A DNA stretch of 64,000 nt, from contig NZ_SDOY01000110.1 in the NCBI RefSeq assembly GCF_004117935.1, positions 62,001 through 126,000 on the forward strand, in the 5' to 3' direction. The translations under genes were made by a program, and so were the position numbers. Source of the stretch: Streptomyces roseicoloratus (GTDB lineage Bacteria > Actinomycetota > Actinomycetes > Streptomycetales > Streptomycetaceae). Below are positions 1-12,099 of the stretch, in pieces; position 1 is the first letter of the stretch; the number at the start of each line of letters is the position of its first letter. The notes under the pieces were generated by a model. It did no database searches. It had not been told where the DNA came from and saw nothing but the letters and a program-made list of their open reading frames with translations.

Positions 1-45
1 CCCCACCCCCGCTCCGCCGGGCGCGACGGAGCGGAGCGGAGCCTC

Positions 46-372
46 TCACAGGGCCGCGGGGTCCGTCATCGCGGGGCCCTTGAGACGGACGCCCTGGAGG
101 TGGAGGTCCGCCGGGGCGGCGAACTCGCACCAGACGATCTTGCCGGGGTTCCGCTCCCCCACGCCCCGGCGGTCGGCGAGGGCCTCGACCAGCAGCAGGC
201 CGCGGCCCGACTCGTCCGAGGGCTCGCGGACGGCGGGGGTGCCGTCGCCGCTGTCGTGGACCTCGACGCGGAGGGGGCCGGGGTGGGCCGGGGAGAACTG
301 GAGGCGGTAGCCACGGCCGGGCGGGACGCCGTGGCGGAGGGCGTTGGTGGCGAGCTCGCTCACGCACACCAC
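46..372 (-). pseudogene. RsbW-like ATP-binding protein, 5'-truncated
   Basis: The 108 visible residues carry the N-box (SELATNALRHG), a G1 box (DSGDG) and a G2-like segment (GRGLLLVEAL) of the HATPase_c anti-sigma/serine-kinase family common in Streptomyces. Family members are usually about 130-150 residues. Here the frame begins two residues before the N-box, so the first strand and helix are missing. The upstream side abuts the remnant of an oppositely oriented XRE regulator with no promoter space between them. I infer a deletion that removed both 5' ends. An alternative is a short but expressed protein from the GTG at 372, which is unlikely because the fold would be incomplete. Confidence 0.7.
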
Positions 373-377
373 AAGCG

Positions 378-824
378 GGCCTGACCCAGCCCCAGTTGGC
401 CGCGCAGGCGTGCGTGGCGCTGGAGACCCTCGGCTCGATCGAGCAGGGGCGGCGGGCGCTGCGGCTGGGGCTCGCGGGTGAGCTGGACGCCCTCCTGAGC
501 ACGGGCGGCGCGCTCGCGGTGGCGGTCGACAAGGCGCCGAAGAAGGAGCGATACCCGGCGTTCGTCCAGGAGTTCATCGAGCTGGAGGCGCAGGCGCTCA
601 GCATCTGCTCGTACCAGAACGGGGTGGCGCCCGGTCTGCTCCAGACCGCCGAATACGCCCGCGCGGTCTTCGACTGCCTGTATCCGCCGATCACCCCGCA
701 GGAGGCGGAGGACCGGATGCTGGACCGGCTCGACCGACAGGCGGACTCCAAGCTCGGCGAGACCAGCCCGGTCCTCACCGTCTCCCCCGCCGCGCGGAGC
801 GCCTTCGTCGGCACAACGACCTGA
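378..824 (+). pseudogene. XRE-type HTH / DUF5753 regulator, truncated at both ends
   Basis: The frame opens inside the second half of a helix-turn-helix (GLTQPQLAAQ, then LGSIEQGRR) and runs into the DUF5753 signature region (GLLQTAEYARAVF, then EAEDRMLDRLDRQ). Intact proteins of this family are about 280 residues with the HTH at the N-terminus. This frame supplies roughly 148 residues, lacks the start and first HTH helices, and degenerates after the DRLDRQ segment into an unrelated tail ending at 824. Such regulators commonly sit divergently beside an RsbW-like ATPase gene, which matches the remnant on the other strand. A TTG at 396 could start translation but would not restore the HTH. Confidence 0.72.
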
Positions 825-930
825 GGCCACAGGACACTTGATCGAAAACGGGGTGTCGGGCTCGCCCGTGCGTGCCATCATGCCGTCGACCGCCGGTCAC
901 CGACCGCGCACGAGACGGAATGCAGAGGCC

Positions 931-1133
931 ATGTCCTGCATCTCGTCCCGCCGCGTCCGCCGCGGCCTGCTCGTCCTTGCAGCCTCCCTCGGGCTGCTCT
1001 TCGGCGGTGGGTGAACCTCAACAGCGGCATGTGTCTGGAGATCGCCGACTGGCGCACCGACAACGGGGCCCCGGCCCGCCTGTGGGACTGCCACTACGGC
1101 GCCAACCAGCAGTGGAGCCCCTGGCGGGTCTGA
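931..1133 (+). pseudogene. Secreted ricin-type (CBM13) lectin remnant
   Basis: An ATG at 931 starts a signal-peptide-like stretch (Arg-rich start, then RRGLLVLAASLGLLF) that stops at the TGA at 1012-1014. From 1008, in another frame, comes the end of a ricin B-type repeat: SGMCLEIADW, ARLWDCHYG and NQQW, ending at the TGA at 1131-1133. The QxW and LWxC motifs are diagnostic of the beta-trefoil family. Normal members have a full domain of about 130 residues, so most of the body is missing and the two parts are out of frame. I read this as a decayed gene left by deletion. Confidence 0.65.
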
Positions 1134-1149
1134 CCCCCCTCGTACGGCG

Positions 1150-1184
1150 GCGGCCCCGCACCGGAACTTCCGGTGCGGGGCCGC
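1150..1184. terminator. Bidirectional hairpin terminator after gatB
   Basis: A perfect 15-bp inverted repeat (1150-1164 with 1170-1184, 5-nt AACTT loop) lies 20 bp beyond the gatB stop and 16 bp beyond the lectin remnant. It can end transcription from both sides. No U-tract is present, which is usual in high-GC actinomycetes. Confidence 0.8.
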
Positions 1185-1204
1185 TCTGTGCCGGGTGGCC
1201 GGGA

Positions 1205-2716
1205 TCAGCCCTCGCTGACGCCCAGCTTCTCCAGGATCAGGTCCTTGACCTTCGCCGCGTCCGCCTGGCCCCGGGTGGCCTTCATGACCGCGCCGACCAG
1301 GGCGCCGACCGCGGCGACCTTGCCGCCGCGGATCTTGTCGGCGACGGCCGCGTTGCCGGCGATGGCCTCGTCGACGGCCGCGCCGAGCGCGCCGTCGTCG
1401 GAGACGACCTTGAGGCCGCGCTTCTCGACCACCTGGTCCGGGGTGCCCTCGCCCGCGAGGACGCCCTCGATGACCTGGCGGGCCAGCTTGTCGTTCAGGT
1501 CGCCGGAGGCGACCAGGGCCGACACGCGGGCGACGTCCGCCGGGGTGATCGGGAGCTCCTCCAGGGAGACGCCCTTCTCGTTGGCGTTACGGGCCAGCTC
1601 GCCCATCCACCACTTGCGGGCCGACGCGGCGTCCGCGCCCGCCTCGGTCGTGGCGACGATGGCGTCGACCGCTCCGGCGTTGAGGATGGCCTGCATCTCC
1701 ACCTCGGAGACGCCCCACTCCTCGCGCAGCCGGTTGCGGCGCACGCGCGGCAGCTCGGGCAGGCCCTTGCGCAGCTCCTCGACCCACTCGCGGGCGGGGG
1801 CCACCGGCACCAGGTCCGGCTCGGGGAAGTAGCGGTAGTCCTCGGCGTTGTCCTTGATGCGGCCGGCGGTGGTGGTGCCGTCGTCCTCGTGGAAGTGCCG
1901 GGTCTCCTGGACGACCTTGCCGCCGGCCTCCAGGATCGCCGCGTGGCGCTGGATCTCGAAGCGCGCCGCCCGCTCGACCGAGCGGAGCGAGTTCACGTTC
2001 TTGGTCTCCGAGCGCGTGCCGAACTCCGCCGCGTCCTTCCGCATCAGCGACAGGTTGACGTCGCAGCGCATCTGGCCCTTGTCCATGCGCGCCTCGGAGA
2101 CGCCCAGGGCGCGGATCAGCTCGCGCAGCTCGGCCACGTACGCCTTGGCGACCTCGGGGGCGCGCTCGCCCGCGCCCTGGATCGGCTTGGTGACGATCTC
2201 GATGAGCGGGATGCCGGCCCGGTTGTAGTCGAGCAGCGAGTGCGAGGCGCCGTGGATGCGGCCGGTGGCGCCACCGATGTGGGTGGACTTGCCGGTGTCC
2301 TCCTCCATGTGGGCGCGCTCGATCTCCACGCGGAAGACCTCGCCGTCCTCCAGCTGGACGTCCAGGTAGCCGTCGAAGGCGATCGGCTCGTCGTACTGGG
2401 AGGTCTGGAAGTTCTTCGGCATGTCCGGATAGAAGTAGTTCTTCCGGGCGAAGCGGCACCACTCGGCGATCTCGCAGTTCAGCGCGAGGCCGATCTTGAT
2501 GGCCGACTCGACGCCGACGGCGTTGACGACCGGGAGCGCGCCGGGCAGGCCGAGGCAGGTCGGGCAGGTCTGCGCGTTGGCGTCCTGGCCGAGCTCGGTG
2601 GAGCAGCCGCAGAACATCTTGGTCTTCGTGCCGAGCTCGACGTGGACCTCGAGGCCCATGACGGGGTCGTACTCGGCGAGTGCCGCCTCGTACGACAGCA
2701 GTTCAGTGACAGTCAC
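1205..2716 (-). CDS. gatB: Asp-tRNA(Asn)/Glu-tRNA(Gln) amidotransferase subunit B
   Basis: GatB is the kinase/tRNA-binding subunit of GatCAB. It phosphorylates the misacylated Glu or Asp on tRNA and passes it to ammonia delivered by GatA. The 503-residue length is normal. The N-terminal cradle opens with [19 protein letters not shown], including the Cys residues that help form the metal site, and carries LNCEIA and [13 protein letters not shown] motifs. The helical and YqeY-like tail runs from about residue 300 to the end. It is the last gene of the gatC-gatA-small protein-gatB run, 15 bp after the small gene, and ends at a strong hairpin. Confidence 0.97.
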   Translation of the reverse strand: MTVTELLSYEAALAEYDPVMGLEVHVELGTKTKMFCGCSTELGQDANAQTCPTCLGLPGALPVVNAVGVESAIKIGLALNCEIAEWCRFARKNYFYPDMPKNFQTSQYDEPIAFDGYLDVQLEDGEVFRVEIERAHMEEDTGKSTHIGGATGRIHGASHSLLDYNRAGIPLIEIVTKPIQGAGERAPEVAKAYVAELRELIRALGVSEARMDKGQMRCDVNLSLMRKDAAEFGTRSETKNVNSLRSVERAARFEIQRHAAILEAGGKVVQETRHFHEDDGTTTAGRIKDNAEDYRYFPEPDLVPVAPAREWVEELRKGLPELPRVRRNRLREEWGVSEVEMQAILNAGAVDAIVATTEAGADAASARKWWMGELARNANEKGVSLEELPITPADVARVSALVASGDLNDKLARQVIEGVLAGEGTPDQVVEKRGLKVVSDDGALGAAVDEAIAGNAAVADKIRGGKVAAVGALVGAVMKATRGQADAAKVKDLILEKLGVSEG

Positions 2717-2731
2717 GGTGGAACTTCCCTC

Positions 2732-2965
2732 TCAGCCCAGCAGGACGTCGTCGTCGCCGAGGCGCTTCAGCTCGCGGTACAGGATCGCGAGGCCGGTCAC
2801 GATGGCGGCGGCGGACACGGCGGAGTCGATCAGCCGCAGCACGTCGTTGTCGTTGCGCGCCATCTTCGCCTGCTTCGCGACGCTGACGGCGCCGAAGGCG
2901 GTGGTCGCCAGCGAGACGTAGATGCCCGTCTTCGACTTCTTGAAGTTCTTGGCCTTCTTTGCCAT
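2732..2965 (-). CDS. Small conserved protein inside the gat operon
   Basis: This 77-residue protein starts with a Lys-rich segment (MAKKAKNFKKSKTGIY), continues with one hydrophobic stretch (about residues 17-30), then another helix (about 46-62, AVSAAAIVTGLAILYREL), and ends acidic. It looks like a small membrane-associated or helical-hairpin protein. The ATG at 2965 lies 5 bp after the gatA stop, and the stop lies 15 bp before the gatB start, so it is expected to be co-transcribed and possibly coupled. I recall a hypothetical gene at the same place in other Streptomyces. No function is known to me. The position suggests either a helper of the amidotransferase or simple co-expression. Confidence 0.85.
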   Translation of the reverse strand: MAKKAKNFKKSKTGIYVSLATTAFGAVSVAKQAKMARNDNDVLRLIDSAVSAAAIVTGLAILYRELKRLGDDDVLLG

Positions 2966-2970
2966 GGCAC

Positions 2971-4473
2971 TCACAGCGACGGAGCCTCCTCGAGCAGCGG
3001 GTGACCCCACTTTTCCACGAAGGCGGCCTCGACGGCGGCACCGACCTTGTAGAGCCGGTCGTCCTTCAGGGCGGGGGCGATGATCTGCAGGCCGACCGGC
3101 AGGCCGTCCTCCGGCGCGAGACCGCAGGGCAGCGACATGGCCGCGTTGCCGGCCAGGTTGGTCGGGATGGTGCACAGGTCCGCGAGGTACATCGCCATCG
3201 GGTCGTCGGCGCGCTCGCCGATCGGGAAGGCGGTGGTCGGGGTCGTCGGGGAGACGATCACGTCGACCTGCTCGAAGGCCTTCTCGAACTCGCGGGTGAT
3301 GAGGGTGCGGACCTTCTGCGCCGAGCCGAACCAGGCGTCGTAGTAGCCCGAGCTCAGCGCGTACGTGCCGAGGATGATGCGGCGCTTGACCTCGGGGCCG
3401 AAACCGGCCTCGCGGGTGAGCGCGGTGACGTCCTCGGCCGACCGGGTGCCGTCGTCGCCGCTGCGCAGGCCGTAGCGCAGGCCGTCGAAGCGGGCCAGGT
3501 TCGAGGAGCACTCGGACGGCGCGACGATGTAGTACGCCGAGAGCGCGAGGTCGAAGGACGGGCAGTCCAGCTCGACGACCTCGGCGCCGAGCGACTTCAG
3601 CAGCTCGACGGACTCGTCGAAGCGCTGCACGACGCCGGCCTGGTAGCCCTCGCCGCGGAACTGCTTGACGATGCCGACGCGCATCCCGGCCACCGAGCCG
3701 TTGCGGGCGGCCTCGACGACCGGCGGGACCGGGGCGTCGATGGAGGTCGAGTCGAGCGGGTCGTGGCCGGCGATGGCCTCGTGCAGCAGGGCCGCGTCGA
3801 GGACCGTACGGGCGCACGGGCCGCCCTGGTCGAGCGAGGAGGAGAAGGCCACCATGCCGTAGCGGGAGACCGCGCCGTAGGTGGGCTTGACGCCGACGGT
3901 GCCGGTGACGGCGGCGGGCTGGCGGATCGAGCCGCCGGTGTCCGTGCCGATGGCGAGCGGGGCCTCGTACGCGGCGAGGGCGGCCGAGGAGCCGCCGCCG
4001 GAGCCGCCCGGGATGCGGGTGAGGTCCCACGGGTTGCCGGTCGGGCCGTAGGCGCTGTTCTCGGTGGAGGAGCCCATCGCGAACTCGTCCATGTTGGTCT
4101 TGCCGAGGATGACCACGTCGGCGGCCTTGAGCCGCTTGACCAGGGTCGCGTCGTACGGCGGGATCCAGCCCTCGAGCATCTTCGAGCCGACCGTGGTGGG
4201 CACGCCCATGGTGGTGAAGATGTCCTTGAGCGCGAGCGGCACACCGGCCAGCGGGCCCAGCTTCTCGCCGCGGGCGCGCTTCTCGTCCACGGCGCGGGCC
4301 TGCGCGAGGGCGCCCTCGCGGTCGACGTGCAGGAAGGCGTGGACCTTCTCGTCGACGGCCTCGATGCGGGCCAGGTGGGCCTCGGTGACCTGGACGGCGG
4401 TGAGCTCGCCGGAGGCGATCTTCGCCGCGATCTCGGCGGCGGTGAGCTTGATGATGGTGCTGTTGTCCGTCAT
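2971..4473 (-). CDS. gatA: Asp-tRNA(Asn)/Glu-tRNA(Gln) amidotransferase subunit A
   Basis: GatA is the glutaminase subunit that releases ammonia for transamidation on GatB. It belongs to the amidase-signature family. The 500 residues include the catalytic Lys region ([16 protein letters not shown]) and the Ser-rich signature ([13 protein letters not shown], then [11 protein letters not shown]) holding the Ser-cisSer-Lys triad. I chose the ATG at 4473 (MTDNSTI) because the longer frame extends back through gatC and family members start at this helix. The gene begins 7 bp after the gatC stop. Confidence 0.97.
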   Translation of the reverse strand: MTDNSTIIKLTAAEIAAKIASGELTAVQVTEAHLARIEAVDEKVHAFLHVDREGALAQARAVDEKRARGEKLGPLAGVPLALKDIFTTMGVPTTVGSKMLEGWIPPYDATLVKRLKAADVVILGKTNMDEFAMGSSTENSAYGPTGNPWDLTRIPGGSGGGSSAALAAYEAPLAIGTDTGGSIRQPAAVTGTVGVKPTYGAVSRYGMVAFSSSLDQGGPCARTVLDAALLHEAIAGHDPLDSTSIDAPVPPVVEAARNGSVAGMRVGIVKQFRGEGYQAGVVQRFDESVELLKSLGAEVVELDCPSFDLALSAYYIVAPSECSSNLARFDGLRYGLRSGDDGTRSAEDVTALTREAGFGPEVKRRIILGTYALSSGYYDAWFGSAQKVRTLITREFEKAFEQVDVIVSPTTPTTAFPIGERADDPMAMYLADLCTIPTNLAGNAAMSLPCGLAPEDGLPVGLQIIAPALKDDRLYKVGAAVEAAFVEKWGHPLLEEAPSL

Positions 4474-4480
4474 GGCGTTC

Positions 4481-4777
4481 TTAGTCCTCCCCCAGGATCT
4501 GCGGCACCTTGAAACGCTGCTGCTCCTGGGCCGGGGCGCCGGAGAGCGCCTGCTCGGGGGTGAGCGACGGACGGACCTCGTCCGCGCGCATGACATTGGT
4601 CAGCGGCAGCGGGTGGGAGGTCGGCGGTACGTCTTGGTCGGCGACCTCGGAGACGCGGGCGACCGCGCCGATGATGTCGTCGAGCTGACCGGCGAAGTGG
4701 TCGAGTTCTTCGTCGGCGAGCTCCAGACGCGCCAGCCGGGCGAGGTGGGCGACCTCCTCGCGCGTGATGCCAGGCAT
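4481..4777 (-). CDS. gatC: Asp-tRNA(Asn)/Glu-tRNA(Gln) amidotransferase subunit C
   Basis: GatC wraps around GatA and GatB and stabilises the complex. At 98 residues from MPGITREEV it has the usual size and the conserved start ([12 protein letters not shown]) plus the RADEV and PEQALSGAP segments of the family. The ATG at 4777 was preferred to an upstream start at 4816 because the family begins here and a GTGAGG-type ribosome site precedes it. It is the first gene of the gat group. Its promoter region is squeezed into the 100 bp after rmdB. Confidence 0.95.
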   Translation of the reverse strand: MPGITREEVAHLARLARLELADEELDHFAGQLDDIIGAVARVSEVADQDVPPTSHPLPLTNVMRADEVRPSLTPEQALSGAPAQEQQRFKVPQILGED

Positions 4778-4815
4778 GCGGATCCTCACGGGGTGAGTTC
4801 GATGGTGTTCACCCA

Positions 4816-4895
4816 ATCCTATGGGGCCTGCGCCGCTGCCCGTGAAACGGTCACCGCACCACGTGGTCCGAGGAGGTCACTGGACCACGTGGTCC
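4816..4895 (-). promoter_or_regulatory. gatC upstream region with twin CCACGTGG palindromes
   Basis: Two copies of the palindrome ACCACGTGGT sit at 4858-4867 and within 4882-4895 (GGACCACGTGGTCC), with centres about 26 bp apart. The second overlaps the last codons of rmdB. A possible -10 (TAGGAT on the minus strand, 4816-4821) lies between them and gatC; I see no clear -35. The repeated palindrome suggests a dimeric regulator binding at two sites. The regulator is unknown. Confidence 0.4.
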
Positions 4896-7000
4896 GAAGG
4901 GTGGTCCACCTCGGCGACGGCGGCGGCCGCGGCGATCTCCGACGGGCGGCGCCAACCGTGCTCGCCGCGGGCCAGGAGCCAGGCGGTGGTCTCGGCGGGC
5001 GGCATGGCGGCGGCGACCAGCCAGCCCTGGACGGCGTCGCAGCCCAGGTCGCGCAGGCGCTCCCAGGTCTCGTCGTCCTCGACGCCCTCGGCGACCACCA
5101 GCAGACCGAGCGAATGGGCGAGGTCGACGGTGCAGCGGACGATCTCCGCGTCCTCGGTGTCGACGGCGAGCCGGGCGACGAAGGAACGGTCGATCTTCAG
5201 TTCGCTCACCGGCAGGCGCCGCAGGTGGACGAGGGAGGAGTAGCCGGTGCCGAAGTCGTCGAGGGACATCTTGACGCCGTGGCCGGTGAGGCCGGCCATG
5301 GTGTCGGCGGCCCGCTGCGGGTCCTCCAGGAGCACGTGCTCCGTTATCTCCAGCTGGAGCGCGCCGGCCGGGACGCCGTGCCGGGCGAGGCGGGCGGCGA
5401 CGGCGCCGGCGAAGCCGGGGGTGTGGACGTCGCGCGGGGAGACGTTGACGGCGATGGGCACGTCGAGGCCCTGGGCGCGCCAGCGGGCCACCTGGGCGAG
5501 GGCGGTCTCCAGGACGTACTCGGTGAGGTGCGGCATGAGGCCGGAGGACTCGGCGATGGCGATGAACTCGTCCGGAGGAACCTTCCCTCGCTCGGGGTGG
5601 ACCCAGCGGACCAGCGCCTCCAGGCCCGCGACCTGGCCGTCGAAGCGGACCTTGGGCTGGTAGTGCAGCTCGACCTCGCCGGCGTCGAGGGCGCGGCGCA
5701 GGTCGCCGAGCAGGCCGAGGCGGTCGGGGGTGTTGGAGTCGCGCTTGGACTCGTAGACCTCGACGCCGGTGCGGTCCCGCTTGGCCTGGTACATCGCCAC
5801 GTCGGCGCGGCGCAGCAGGCCCTCGGCGTCCAGGGCGTGGTCGGGGAAGACGGCGACGCCGGCGCTGGCCTCCAGGACGAGGGTGAGGCCGTCGAGGTCG
5901 AGCGGGGAGGACAGCTCGGCGACGAGGTGGCGGGCGACGCGCTGGGCGCTGGTGGTGGAGTCGGCGGTGGGCAGCAGGACGGCGAACTCGTCGCCGCCGA
6001 GCCGGGCGGCCTCGGCGCCGCGCGGCAGGGCGAGCCGGAGCCGTTCGGCGATCTGGAGGAGCAGCCGGTCGCCGGCGAGGTGGCCGAGGGTGTCGTTGAC
6101 GGACCGGAAGCGGTCGAGGTCGATGAGGACGAGCGCGGAGCGGACTCCCTCACCCTCGGCCTCCTCCAGGGCGGTCCAGGTGCGCTCGAGGAGCCACTGG
6201 CGGTTGGGCAGCCCGGTGAGCGGGTCGCGCAGCTGCTCCTCGGCGCGGGCCCGGGCGATCCACAGGGTGGAGTCGAGGGCGATGAGCGGGACGGCGAAGA
6301 GCGGCAGGAGCGGGGGCCGGGAGGCGGCGACGACGCAGATGAGCGGGGCGATGCCGAGCAGGGCGACGGCGACCAGGCCCTGGCGGAGCAGGGCGGTGCG
6401 GGCGGCGGTGGGCAGCCCGCCGCCGTGCGGGGCGAGGGCGTACCACAGCAGGAGGCGGGTCGCCACGAGATAGGCGACGGCGGCGAGCATCACTTCCGGT
6501 ACGTCGGCGATCCCCCAGTCGAGGGGCTGCCAGGGTTCCGCGACGGTCGGGACGTCGCCGAAGGTGGCGAGGACGAGGGCGGCGGCGCCCGCGCCGATGA
6601 CGTCCACGGCGCCGTGCAGCAGGCCCTGGCGCCAGCGGTGCCGGCGGGCGCCTGCGACGAGCACGACGACGGTGACGGAGACGAGGCAGGCCGGCACCCA
6701 GCCGTAGAGGAGCAGGACGGCGAGGGTGAGGGCGGCGCCGGAGCCGGTGCCGCCCCACCAGCGGTCGCGGCCGAGCGCGACCAGGTGGCCGACGATGAGG
6801 CCGGTGAGGACGGCGAGGGACCAGCCGGGGGCGCCGCCGGGGAACAGGCCCTGCCCGGTGCTCAGCGTCCGGTAGACGCCCGCGACGAGCACGACGGCGG
6901 CGATGCCCACGAGCGCTCCGGGCAGCCCGGAGGCGAGGCCCACGAACGCCGCACGGGCCTGGGGCCGTGCGACCGGGGCGGCACTCTCGGTCGGTTTCAT
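4877..7000 (-). CDS. rmdB: Membrane GGDEF-EAL protein, c-di-GMP phosphodiesterase RmdB-like
   Basis: The 707-residue protein has an N-terminal block of hydrophobic segments (about residues 20-270), then a GGDEF domain (RLGGDEFAVLLP) and an EAL domain. The EAL catalytic set is complete: EALVRW, NVSPRD, LEITE, DDFGTGYSS, KIDRSF and VAEGVE, so phosphodiesterase activity is expected. The GGDEF core is intact, but the product-inhibition site reads RGAE instead of RxxD. From memory, RmdB of S. coelicolor is encoded between ligA and the gat genes, which supports the name. The ATG at 7000 (MKPTES) follows an AGGGACGGGA ribosome site. It lies between ligA and gatC on the same strand. Confidence 0.88.
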   Translation of the reverse strand: MKPTESAAPVARPQARAAFVGLASGLPGALVGIAAVVLVAGVYRTLSTGQGLFPGGAPGWSLAVLTGLIVGHLVALGRDRWWGGTGSGAALTLAVLLLYGWVPACLVSVTVVVLVAGARRHRWRQGLLHGAVDVIGAGAAALVLATFGDVPTVAEPWQPLDWGIADVPEVMLAAVAYLVATRLLLWYALAPHGGGLPTAARTALLRQGLVAVALLGIAPLICVVAASRPPLLPLFAVPLIALDSTLWIARARAEEQLRDPLTGLPNRQWLLERTWTALEEAEGEGVRSALVLIDLDRFRSVNDTLGHLAGDRLLLQIAERLRLALPRGAEAARLGGDEFAVLLPTADSTTSAQRVARHLVAELSSPLDLDGLTLVLEASAGVAVFPDHALDAEGLLRRADVAMYQAKRDRTGVEVYESKRDSNTPDRLGLLGDLRRALDAGEVELHYQPKVRFDGQVAGLEALVRWVHPERGKVPPDEFIAIAESSGLMPHLTEYVLETALAQVARWRAQGLDVPIAVNVSPRDVHTPGFAGAVAARLARHGVPAGALQLEITEHVLLEDPQRAADTMAGLTGHGVKMSLDDFGTGYSSLVHLRRLPVSELKIDRSFVARLAVDTEDAEIVRCTVDLAHSLGLLVVAEGVEDDETWERLRDLGCDAVQGWLVAAAMPPAETTAWLLARGEHGWRRPSEIAAAAAVAEVDHPSDHVVQ

Positions 7001-7316
7001 TCCCGTCCCTCTCACAGCCGGCGGTGCCGTACGCAACGCGGGGCCGTCGTGATGCCACTGTCATGCCTTGGATGTCATGCCACTGGTACGTCGTCCCGTC
7101 GCGTGCCGGACCGCGTGTCCTGCCCTTGCGTGCCGGCAGGGCCCTCGTACGGCCGTGCGCGACGGACGCACGGTCACCACAGTAGGCCGCGGAGGGCTGC
7201 TACGGGCAGCGCTCTCCATCTCTTGCCCGAATGCGACCCGGCCACCCCTAACGATCTGGTATGCGCCGAACGGGTGAACCCGCACTGCCTTTTCGCGCCC
7301 CTCGCGCGCCCCTTGC
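7001..7316. other. Intergenic region upstream of rmdB
   Basis: About 350 bp separate ligA from rmdB, so rmdB probably has its own promoter here. I see no credible coding frame. A short motif (TCATGCC or GATGCC followed by ACTG or TTGG) occurs three times between 7050 and 7085, with ATGCCACTG exactly duplicated. This could be a regulator site. No promoter could be called with confidence. Confidence 0.4.
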
Positions 7317-7348
7317 GCGCCCGCCGCCGGCCCCTCGGCGGCGGGCGC
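7317..7348 (-). terminator. Hairpin terminator after ligA
   Basis: A perfect 13-bp inverted repeat (7317-7329 with 7336-7348, 6-nt loop) begins 5 bp past the ligA stop codon on the minus strand. Confidence 0.75.
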
Positions 7349-7353
7349 GGCGG

Positions 7354-10586
<3,233 letters not shown>

Positions 10587-10742
10587 CCGGGAAGCGTACG
10601 TGTCCGGGTCAGCCGGAGACGTACGCGCCGGACCCGCCCGGACGGCGGTCCCGCCGGCGCGCCTGCGGGACGCGCGGCGCCGGCCGCTCCGGGAGGGGGC
10701 GTGCGCGCCCCGCTCACCGGGCGGTCGTCCGTGCCCGCGTCC

Positions 10743-11432
10743 TCAGCGTCCCGGCCGGACGGAGAGGTCGTTGACCTCGGCGTCACGCGGCAGGTCGATC
10801 GCCATGACGATGGTCGTGGCCACCGACTCGGGGTCGATCCACCGCTCGGGGTCGTACTCCTTGCCCTCCTGCTGGTGCACCTTCGCCTGCATCGGGCTGG
10901 CCGTCCGCCCCGGGTACACCGACGTGACCCGCACGCCGTTGCCGTGCTCCTCGTGGCGCAGCGAGTCGGCCAGCGCCTTCAGCCCGTGCTTGGAGGCGGC
11001 GTACGCGCTCCACTCGGCGTGCGCGGCGAGCCCGGCGCCCGAGTTGACGAACACCACATGGCCCTTGGAGACGCGCAGTTGGGGCAGGAAGTGCCGGGTC
11101 AGCTCGGCGGGGGCGATCAGGTTGACGTTGAGCTGGTGGTGCCAGGTCTTCGGGGTCAGCTCGCCGACCGGGCCGAGGTCGACGACGCCCGCGATGTGCA
11201 GCAGCGTGTCGACCCGCTCGGGCAGCGCCTGGTGGGAGAAGGCCCAGGACAGCCGGTCCGGGTCCGCCAGGTCCCCGACGAGCGTCCGGGCGCCCGGAAA
11301 CTCCGCCGCCAGCTCCTTGGCCCGGCCCGCGTCCCGCGCGTGCAGCACGAGCTCGTCCCCGCGCGCGTGCAGCCGCCGCGCGACGGCCGCGCCGATGCCG
11401 GAGCCGGCTCCGGTGATCACATGAGTTGCCAT
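10743..11432 (-). CDS. Short-chain dehydrogenase/reductase
   Basis: This is a classical SDR of 229 residues. The NAD(P)-binding motif is TGAGSGIG near the N-terminus, the catalytic Ser is in FVNSGAG, the YxxxK pair is in YAASKHG, and the PGRTASPM loop follows. The substrate is unknown. The ATG at 11432 (MATHVITG) was chosen because the Rossmann strand starts immediately. An alternative start at 11441 adds three residues. It lies 16 bp after the LOG-like gene on the same strand, so the two may be co-expressed. Confidence 0.92.
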   Translation of the reverse strand: MATHVITGAGSGIGAAVARRLHARGDELVLHARDAGRAKELAAEFPGARTLVGDLADPDRLSWAFSHQALPERVDTLLHIAGVVDLGPVGELTPKTWHHQLNVNLIAPAELTRHFLPQLRVSKGHVVFVNSGAGLAAHAEWSAYAASKHGLKALADSLRHEEHGNGVRVTSVYPGRTASPMQAKVHQQEGKEYDPERWIDPESVATTIVMAIDLPRDAEVNDLSVRPGR

Positions 11433-11448
11433 GCGGCCCATGCTCGCA

Positions 11449-11991
11449 TCATCCGCGGGACGCCACGGCCTGCTCCAGGAAGGTCAGCGCCTCGGCGCCG
11501 TCGTCCGCGAAGAAGACCAGGTCCGTGAGCGGGAGCGGCAGGAAGCCCTCCTCCTCCATGCGGCGGAACTGGGCCTTCAGGCCGTCGTAGAAGCCGGCCG
11601 TGTTGAGGAGGACGACGGGCTTGGTGTGCTTGCCGTGCTTCTTCAGTTCCAGGATCTCGGTGGCCTCGTCGAGGGTGCCGGTGCCGCCGACCATGACCAC
11701 CACGGCGTCGGACTTGGCCAGGAGCAGGGCCTTGCGCTGGGCGAGGTCCTTGGTGACGACCATCTCGTCGGCGACCGGGCGGGCCTTGGCCGCCAGGAAG
11801 TCCACCGAGACGCCGACCAGCCGGCCGCCGGCCTCCTCGACGCCGTCCGCGACGACCTTCATCAGACCGACGTCGGAGCCGCCCCAGACGAGGGTGTGCC
11901 CGGCCTTGCCGAGACGGGCGGCGAAGTCGCGGGCGGGCGCGGTGTACCGCTCGTCGAGGTCGGCGGCGGAGAGGAAGACACAGATGTTCAT
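11449..11991 (-). CDS. LOG-family (TIGR00730-type) nucleotide-binding protein
   Basis: The 180-residue protein has the Rossmann-like LOG fold with VWGGSDVGLMKVVADG and the signature GGTGTLDEATE, close to the PGGxGTxxE motif of cytokinin-activating phosphoribohydrolases. Those enzymes release a free base from a nucleoside monophosphate. Here the Pro before GGxGT is a Val, so activity is uncertain. The ATG at 11991 (MNICVFLS) matches the first beta strand. A GTG three codons upstream is also possible. Confidence 0.85.
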   Translation of the reverse strand: MNICVFLSAADLDERYTAPARDFAARLGKAGHTLVWGGSDVGLMKVVADGVEEAGGRLVGVSVDFLAAKARPVADEMVVTKDLAQRKALLLAKSDAVVVMVGGTGTLDEATEILELKKHGKHTKPVVLLNTAGFYDGLKAQFRRMEEEGFLPLPLTDLVFFADDGAEALTFLEQAVASRG

Positions 11992-12099
11992 GGGCTTCAC
12001 GGTAGGCCAGGAGGGGTGCCGCCCACCGGCACCCGGGCCCTTCCGGAAAGTTCCGCCCCGGACCGATGAGTTCTGCGCGCGGCCCCGGTCTGCCCTGCC

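Noticed and set aside
1..1200. Mobile-element insertion as the cause of the gene remnants
   Set aside because: No transposase, integrase, terminal inverted repeats or target duplications were found; simple deletions explain the remnants.
872..3004. Long plus-strand open frame opposite gatB and gatA
   Set aside because: It is the complement of well-supported gat genes. The protein is Arg/Gly/Asp-rich with no domain and arises from GC codon bias.
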